Below, piece by piece: positions 6,526 to 10,327 of a DNA stretch of 10,327 nucleotides. Location: NCBI GenBank assembly GCA_017963875.1, contig JAGCTA010000503.1:1-10327 (forward strand), read 5' to 3'. The number at the start of each line of letters is the position of its first letter. The first letter of the stretch is position 1. Made by a program: the position numbers and the translations under genes. Under the pieces are notes generated by a model, which was not told the DNA's origin, searched no databases, and saw only the letters and a program-made list of their open reading frames with translations. The DNA is from Victivallales bacterium (lineage in GTDB: Bacteria; Verrucomicrobiota; Lentisphaeria; Oligosphaerales; Oligosphaeraceae).

Positions 6526-6676
6526 TGAAAGAAAAGTGAAAAAGTCGAGTATTAGGCTATTGTATGGAATAAACATGGTGGTTGGTGTTTTGTGTCATAG
6601 TCAAATAGCGTGGAATGATTCTTTTTTCTAATTGCAATCGGGGAAAAAAACGCAGGTTAACTGCATTTGGGGAACT

Positions 6677-7354
6677 ATGTCTGGCAGTGTATTTGTAGTT
6701 ATACCAAGTTATAACGAGGGAACGGAATTGAGGCGTGTCGTGGAATCGGTCCTTTCCTTCGGATATACTGTCGCCGTTGTCGATGATGGCTCTGAAATAC
6801 CTGCCAGCCAGCAACTTTCAGGGCTTTGTGTGCATTGTCTTCGCCATGCGGTCAATTTGGGGCAGGGGGCCGCTTTGCAGACAGGCATGGATTTCGCTAA
6901 AAAGCATGGCGCTGAGGTTGTCATTCATTTTGATGCGGATGGGCAGCATGACGTCGCGGATATTCCACGTTTTCTGGACGCCCTTTCCGATGGCGCGGAT
7001 GTCGTGTTGGGGTCACGATTCATTCGGCCAGAGGATATTGCCGCAATTCCGTCGGGGCGAAGATTCATGTTGCGAATCGCACGATTTATAAATGGTCTGT
7101 TTACTGGCCTATGGCTGACGGATGCCCATAACGGTTTCCGTGCACTGAACCGCAAGGCATTGGAAAAAATAGAGTTGCGAGAAAACCGCATGGCGCATGC
7201 GACGGAAATCATCGGCCAGATTCACAAATTTGGACTGTGTGTCAAGGAGATTCCTGTCTCAATTCATTATACGGATTATTCCCTTGCCAAGGGGCAGCGC
7301 TGGACAAATTCGCTGAATATTCTGCTTGACCTCTTGCTTGACAAAATCATGTAG
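6677..7354 (+). CDS. Family 2 glycosyltransferase (dolichyl-phosphate-mannose-synthase-like)
   Basis: The 225-residue protein is a GT-A fold family 2 glycosyltransferase of the short, DPM1-like type that typically transfers a sugar from a nucleotide donor to a polyprenyl phosphate. Visible are the N-terminal strand with 'VVIPSYNEG' (7-15), the nucleotide-binding VVDDGS (34-39), 'NLGQGAALQTG' (60-70), the metal-binding DADGQH (86-91), LGSRF (111-115) and the acceptor-side 'TDAHNGFRALN' (148-158). It has no transmembrane helices of its own; the next gene encodes a DUF2304 membrane protein, its usual partner. I chose the ATG at 6677, preceded by GGGGA, over the TTG at 6632: the extra 15 residues of the longer form do not resemble the family's N-terminus and lack a ribosome site. 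It starts a plus-strand cluster. The sugar and acceptor cannot be read from the sequence. Confidence 0.92.
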   Translation: MSGSVFVVIPSYNEGTELRRVVESVLSFGYTVAVVDDGSEIPASQQLSGLCVHCLRHAVNLGQGAALQTGMDFAKKHGAEVVIHFDADGQHDVADIPRFLDALSDGADVVLGSRFIRPEDIAAIPSGRRFMLRIARFINGLFTGLWLTDAHNGFRALNRKALEKIELRENRMAHATEIIGQIHKFGLCVKEIPVSIHYTDYSLAKGQRWTNSLNILLDLLLDKIM

Positions 7355-7402
7355 TATCGAATATGTGCTTCAGACTATTCAAATGAATGGAGTTATCTTT
7401 TT

Positions 7403-7756
7403 ATGAATGTAATACAAGTTGTTCTAATTGCTTCGTTAGTGGTTGCAGGTGGCATTTCATGGCTTGTCCTGAAAAAGGCGTTGTTCATCAGAATGTTTTT
7501 CCTGTTGCAGTTTGTTTTGGGGATTGTGTTTGTCATCTGGCCTGACTTGACAACGAAAATCGCAGAGATTGTCGGTGTAGGCAGAGGCACGGATTTGTTG
7601 TTGTACGTATTGGTTGTTTTTGTATATTTTAGTGGATTGTGCATTCTTGGCAAATTTCGCCAACTTGAACATCAGCAGACGTTGCTGGTCAGGGAATTGG
7701 CGGTTCTGAAAGGCGAAAGGCAATCCACGTCCAAAGAACAGGAGAATGAGAAATGA
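7403..7756 (+). CDS. DUF2304 membrane protein
   Basis: The 117-residue protein matches the DUF2304 family in size and plan. It has three hydrophobic helices (about 4-23, 29-47 and 65-83) and the family signature GVGRGTDLLLY (58-68), followed by a charged cytoplasmic helix with 'LVRELAVLKGE' (95-105) and a polar Lys/Glu/Gln tail. Genes of this family commonly lie directly after a short GT2 glycosyltransferase, as here (48 nt downstream), so it probably anchors the transferase or helps move the lipid-linked sugar; that role is inference. The ATG at 7403 is preceded by GGAG about ten nucleotides upstream. Its stop codon overlaps the start of the next gene in an ATGA (7753-7756), indicating translational coupling. 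Confidence 0.88.
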   Translation: MNVIQVVLIASLVVAGGISWLVLKKALFIRMFFLLQFVLGIVFVIWPDLTTKIAEIVGVGRGTDLLLYVLVVFVYFSGLCILGKFRQLEHQQTLLVRELAVLKGERQSTSKEQENEK

Positions 7757-9987
7757 ATTATCGTGATGCAGAGCATTTTGGCTGGAGCAATGTCCGCGAG
7801 GCTGGTGTTCCTATGGGGCGGTTGCCGCTCCCAGTCCACATACCGCTCAACAAACCGTTTCAAAGCGATTTGATAATCTGCGATGCGGCGATGAATGCAT
7901 GGCTGATGCCTGTGCCTCCAAATATGACAACTCATTCGGTTGAGTGCGCGCAAATACGGAATACAATGAAAGTCACTCTTGTCAGTGTGGCTTTTGGCGA
8001 GGCACCGTTTGTGCCTGAGTTCCGCCAGATAGTATGGTCGCGCGAACCTGGCGGGTACCCGATTGTGACGGGGAAACTGGATGTCAACAACATGATGTAC
8101 GGATTGACATACTGTGTGGAGCCGACTTCAGGGGAACTCTATATCCATGGTTTCGCGACGAACACGGGCGAAGTCCCTTTGCCCGCCGTTTTGCGTTTTC
8201 GCCGAGCGCAGCCTGTCGAACGCGAGGTCACGGACTACCATTATGTGTCTTTCAGGTGGGATGCGGCACGATGGGAGGTCGGGGAACAGTTGGAACCGCC
8301 TGAAGTCATCGAAACGGATTTTGATGCTGAGACTGAAGCGGAATGGAACAAAACGGACGATGACTACAACAAGTATTTCGGTTGCAGTTGTCCGTATTTT
8401 GCCCATCCTGGCATGAGGCTGTATCATGGCGGCGGAGTACTGAAACTCTCGGCGGAAATCCCACCGAAGGAGACACGTGTTTTCACTATTCGAGCAGGCT
8501 TCTTTTCAAGCGTTTGCCAAAAGAACTTCACTGATATCGTCGATGGAGCGAAGCGTTACTGGGACGGTTTTCTGACAACCCAGGCGGATTTCGGAGACAA
8601 TGCCGAGAATGATATTTTCCGCCAGTTCCAATGGGGGAATCTGCAATTCCTCTTGAACACATGGAAAGACGCCGCAGAATCAATGCTCCAGCCATGCCAG
8701 GGCGGCACGAGCGAACGATTCTATGTCTGGGTATGGGAAGCGATGGAAATGCTTCGACCGATGCTAAAACTCGGCCATTTCAAGCCAATCCAAAAAGTCC
8801 TTGAGTTCATCCTGAGCCTTCAGGACGGCGGCTCCATGCCAGAAGGTGATTTCACAACGCTCGACGGAGCCATCGGAACAACGGGGCCGCGCTGGGCGAA
8901 TTCCACTGGCTCAGCGCTGCTGCTTGCCTCGGAGTACATGGAACTCTCAGGCGATGAAGACTTCAAAAAACGCCATCTCGCGAATCTTGTCCGTGCAGCC
9001 AAATGGATTCTTGGACAGGTGAAGGCGACGCGTCACCTCAATCCAGACGGTTCCAAGTGTCTCGGCTATGGCTTGATGCCGTCTGCGACGGCGACCGACG
9101 GCGACCGTGGGTACATCTATGTGATGACAGATTCATGGAGTTGCGTCGGTGTTGAACGGCTGCTTCGCGTGCTTAAAGCCGAAGGCCATCCAGATTTTGA
9201 GGAAATGGAGCGTGAATGCCGTCAATATCGCCAGGATATCAGCGCCGCCATTGACACCGTGAGGCGGCCAGACGGTTTTATCGACCGTAAACTGAGCGTG
9301 AAGGGACAGATAGCAACGGTGTTTTCTGCAACTTGCAGTTCACTAAAACTGCTTGATGCAGAATACGCGGATAATATGGACGAGCGCATGGAGGGTATGG
9401 TTGAGTTTTCGGAAAAAACGGTGTTCGACGGTCTTTTCTGCGCTCCAATGCGCAACGGCATGAAATACCTCGGCAATATCGAACGCGTGATGACGCGTTT
9501 CTACATGGCGCACGGGGAATGGAAAAAGGCGTATCTCGCCTGGCGCACGTTTAGGAACTACGGCATGACGACACCGCTTTCCCTGACGCAGGAGCGCTTC
9601 TCGAAAGTCGATGACACATTCACGCCATGGCAGCCGAACTCCAGTGGAAACGGCCGCTATCTTGATGTGATGCTGGAGCGTTTCTGCTATCGGACGTCAT
9701 ACGGATTTGTGCTCCTTGGCGGCTTCGCGCCGTTCCACAAGCGCGAACTTTCCATCCAAGGCATTCATACGCTCGACGGCGATTTTTCCATGACGGTTCG
9801 TGGAGGACGCCTTACGGCTGTCTGGGGGAAGAAATTGCCTGTGGGCACTCGGTTCCGTATCCCTGCGTATTTCAACTTCCGTCCAGACGGCATGCTGAAG
9901 GCGGATGCGGACGGCCTGTTCACACTGACTGAATTCACGGATATGATTTCAGGCGCAATCGATGCAACGCCTTCCAATTGTGATTGA
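7753..9987 (+). CDS. Large (alpha/alpha)6-type glycosidase-like protein, family unassigned
   Basis: The 744-residue protein has no signal peptide (it begins MNYRDAEHFGWSN), so it is probably cytoplasmic. Its plan suggests a six-hairpin glycosidase: a beta-rich N-terminal part (about 1-255), a helical central part (about 280-650) and a beta-rich C-terminal part (about 655-735). The helical part has recurrent features of this fold, such as 'YVWVWEAMEMLRPMLKLG' (324-341), 'FILSLQDGGSMPEGDF' (352-367) and 'YVMTDSWSCVGVERLL' (456-471). Acidic residues Glu329, Glu364, Asp366 and Asp460 are candidates for the active site, but I cannot pick the catalytic pair or name the GH family. Such proteins hydrolyse or phosphorolyse glycosidic bonds. 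The ATG at 7753 overlaps the DUF2304 stop and follows AGGAG at about nine nucleotides, so it is translated with the glycosyltransferase unit. It could instead be a non-catalytic relative. Confidence 0.7.
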   Translation: MNYRDAEHFGWSNVREAGVPMGRLPLPVHIPLNKPFQSDLIICDAAMNAWLMPVPPNMTTHSVECAQIRNTMKVTLVSVAFGEAPFVPEFRQIVWSREPGGYPIVTGKLDVNNMMYGLTYCVEPTSGELYIHGFATNTGEVPLPAVLRFRRAQPVEREVTDYHYVSFRWDAARWEVGEQLEPPEVIETDFDAETEAEWNKTDDDYNKYFGCSCPYFAHPGMRLYHGGGVLKLSAEIPPKETRVFTIRAGFFSSVCQKNFTDIVDGAKRYWDGFLTTQADFGDNAENDIFRQFQWGNLQFLLNTWKDAAESMLQPCQGGTSERFYVWVWEAMEMLRPMLKLGHFKPIQKVLEFILSLQDGGSMPEGDFTTLDGAIGTTGPRWANSTGSALLLASEYMELSGDEDFKKRHLANLVRAAKWILGQVKATRHLNPDGSKCLGYGLMPSATATDGDRGYIYVMTDSWSCVGVERLLRVLKAEGHPDFEEMERECRQYRQDISAAIDTVRRPDGFIDRKLSVKGQIATVFSATCSSLKLLDAEYADNMDERMEGMVEFSEKTVFDGLFCAPMRNGMKYLGNIERVMTRFYMAHGEWKKAYLAWRTFRNYGMTTPLSLTQERFSKVDDTFTPWQPNSSGNGRYLDVMLERFCYRTSYGFVLLGGFAPFHKRELSIQGIHTLDGDFSMTVRGGRLTAVWGKKLPVGTRFRIPAYFNFRPDGMLKADADGLFTLTEFTDMISGAIDATPSNCD

Positions 9988-10017
9988 AACGTGATTGAAA
10001 TATATTATAAATTTTAA

Positions 10018-10022
10018 AAGGA
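10018..10022 (+). promoter_or_regulatory. Ribosome binding site selecting the ATG at 10029
   Basis: AAGGA lies six nucleotides before the ATG at 10029 but directly against the in-frame ATG at 10023. This favours the shorter start, which also gives a cleaner signal peptide beginning MRKLIL. Confidence 0.6.
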
Positions 10023-10028
10023 ATGCAA

Positions 10029-10327
10029 ATGCGAAAACTTATCTTGTCCTGTTTGCTCTGCCTGTCATTGTCGGTTTGTGCTGCGGAGAATCTGCTGAAG
10101 AATACAAAGTTTGAGGGAAATCCAATCGCAGAATGGAAATGTAGTCCGACGGGTGTCAGTGTGTCAAACGGCGTGGTTCGTCTGACTGTGCAGGCGGATG
10201 GCAAGCCTGCGACATTTGATCAGACATACTTTCTCGCCGCGAACGGCCAGCGTTTCATGCTTTCCGCCGAAGTGCGCGGAGAACCTGGCAACCGAGTTCG
10301 CGTGAACGCCATCCACTCCATCGGAAC
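10029..10327 (+). CDS. Secreted protein with carbohydrate-binding-like N-terminus, 3' truncated
   Basis: The frame is open from the ATG at 10029 to the window end (about 99 residues seen). The first ~20 residues are a signal peptide with a hydrophobic, Leu/Cys-rich core and a likely cleavage near SVCA-AENL, so the protein is exported. The mature part opens with 'NLLKNTKFEGNPIAEWKCS' and continues with beta-strand-like stretches (VVRLTVQAD, FMLSAEVRGEP, RVRVNAI). This is the pattern of a galactose-binding-like or CBM4/9-type beta-sandwich, which often precedes a glycoside hydrolase domain. It starts 41 nt after the glycosidase-like gene; the gap is AT-rich (TATTATAAAT), so it may have its own promoter or belong to the same operon. 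The catalytic part, if any, lies outside the window. Confidence 0.75.
   Translation, partial: MRKLILSCLLCLSLSVCAAENLLKNTKFEGNPIAEWKCSPTGVSVSNGVVRLTVQADGKPATFDQTYFLAANGQRFMLSAEVRGEPGNRVRVNAIHSIG

Larger units (their letters stand above)
6415..6676. other. Divergent AT-rich regulatory region
   Basis: This 262-nt gap separates the minus-strand His-lipoprotein gene from the plus-strand glycosyltransferase gene, so it must hold the starts of both transcripts. The lipoprotein side has a leader hairpin and a plausible promoter (listed separately). The glycosyltransferase side (about 6526-6676) has no convincing -35/-10 pair; GCAG/CTGC (6652-6655 and 6661-6664) around GTTAA is a minor inverted repeat just before the ribosome site. 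Open frames across it carry no recognisable domain. Confidence 0.6.

Noticed and set aside
6632..6676. TTG at 6632 as the glycosyltransferase start
   Set aside because: No ribosome site precedes it and the added residues do not fit the family's N-terminus; the ATG at 6677 has GGGGA upstream.
6557..6814. Minus-strand open frame across the divergent region and the glycosyltransferase start
   Set aside because: It overlaps the conserved GT2 N-terminal motifs antisense, has no signal peptide or domain, and its composition follows the opposite strand's codons.

Overview
The window looks like chromosome from a Gram-negative bacterium, most plausibly of the Planctomycetes-Verrucomicrobia-Lentisphaerae (PVC) superphylum; a Lentisphaerota/Victivallis-like organism is my best guess. 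This is inferred from gene content: Hanks-type Ser/Thr kinases carrying N-terminal zinc ribbons, a VIT-like VWA protein, a TolC-type outer-membrane lipoprotein, an unassigned large (alpha/alpha)6-type glycosidase and a secreted carbohydrate-binding-like protein. Base composition is intermediate. I see no transposase, integrase, tRNA, rRNA or CRISPR array.

Layout. (1) Positions 1-3055, plus strand, form an operon-like signalling run: the 3' part of a VWA-domain protein, a ThrH-type HAD phosphatase/phosphotransferase, and a zinc-ribbon Ser/Thr kinase whose start overlaps the phosphatase gene by 11 nt. (2) Positions 2999-4441, minus strand, hold a second Ser/Thr kinase with paired CxxC motifs, a kinase domain and one transmembrane helix; its 3' end overlaps the first kinase tail-to-tail by 57 nt. 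(3) Positions 4442-4699 are non-coding and contain a dense cluster of GC-rich palindromes that looks like a dispersed intergenic repeat. (4) Positions 4700-6414, minus strand, hold a tiny lipoprotein with seven consecutive histidines directly after its predicted lipidated cysteine, followed by a TolC-family outer-membrane factor. (5) Positions 6415-6676 form a divergent, AT-rich regulatory region. (6) Positions 6677-9987, plus strand, hold a GT2 glycosyltransferase, a DUF2304 membrane protein and a 744-residue glycosidase-like protein; the last two share an ATGA overlap. (7) From 10029 a secreted protein with a galactose-binding-like N-terminus runs off the window.

How the genes may work together. 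The left block combines a ligand-binding VWA domain, a phosphate-removing HAD enzyme and two kinases. This resembles in concept the VWA/phosphatase/kinase triads described around TerY-type proteins, but with a HAD enzyme in place of PP2C. The middle block could be a small envelope or metal-handling export unit, on the strength of the His-lipoprotein and TolC pairing alone. The right block pairs a lipid-linked-sugar glycosyltransferase with its usual DUF2304 partner and then a glycosidase-like enzyme, suggesting glycan synthesis or processing. These functional links are inferences from adjacency; the individual family calls are much firmer.
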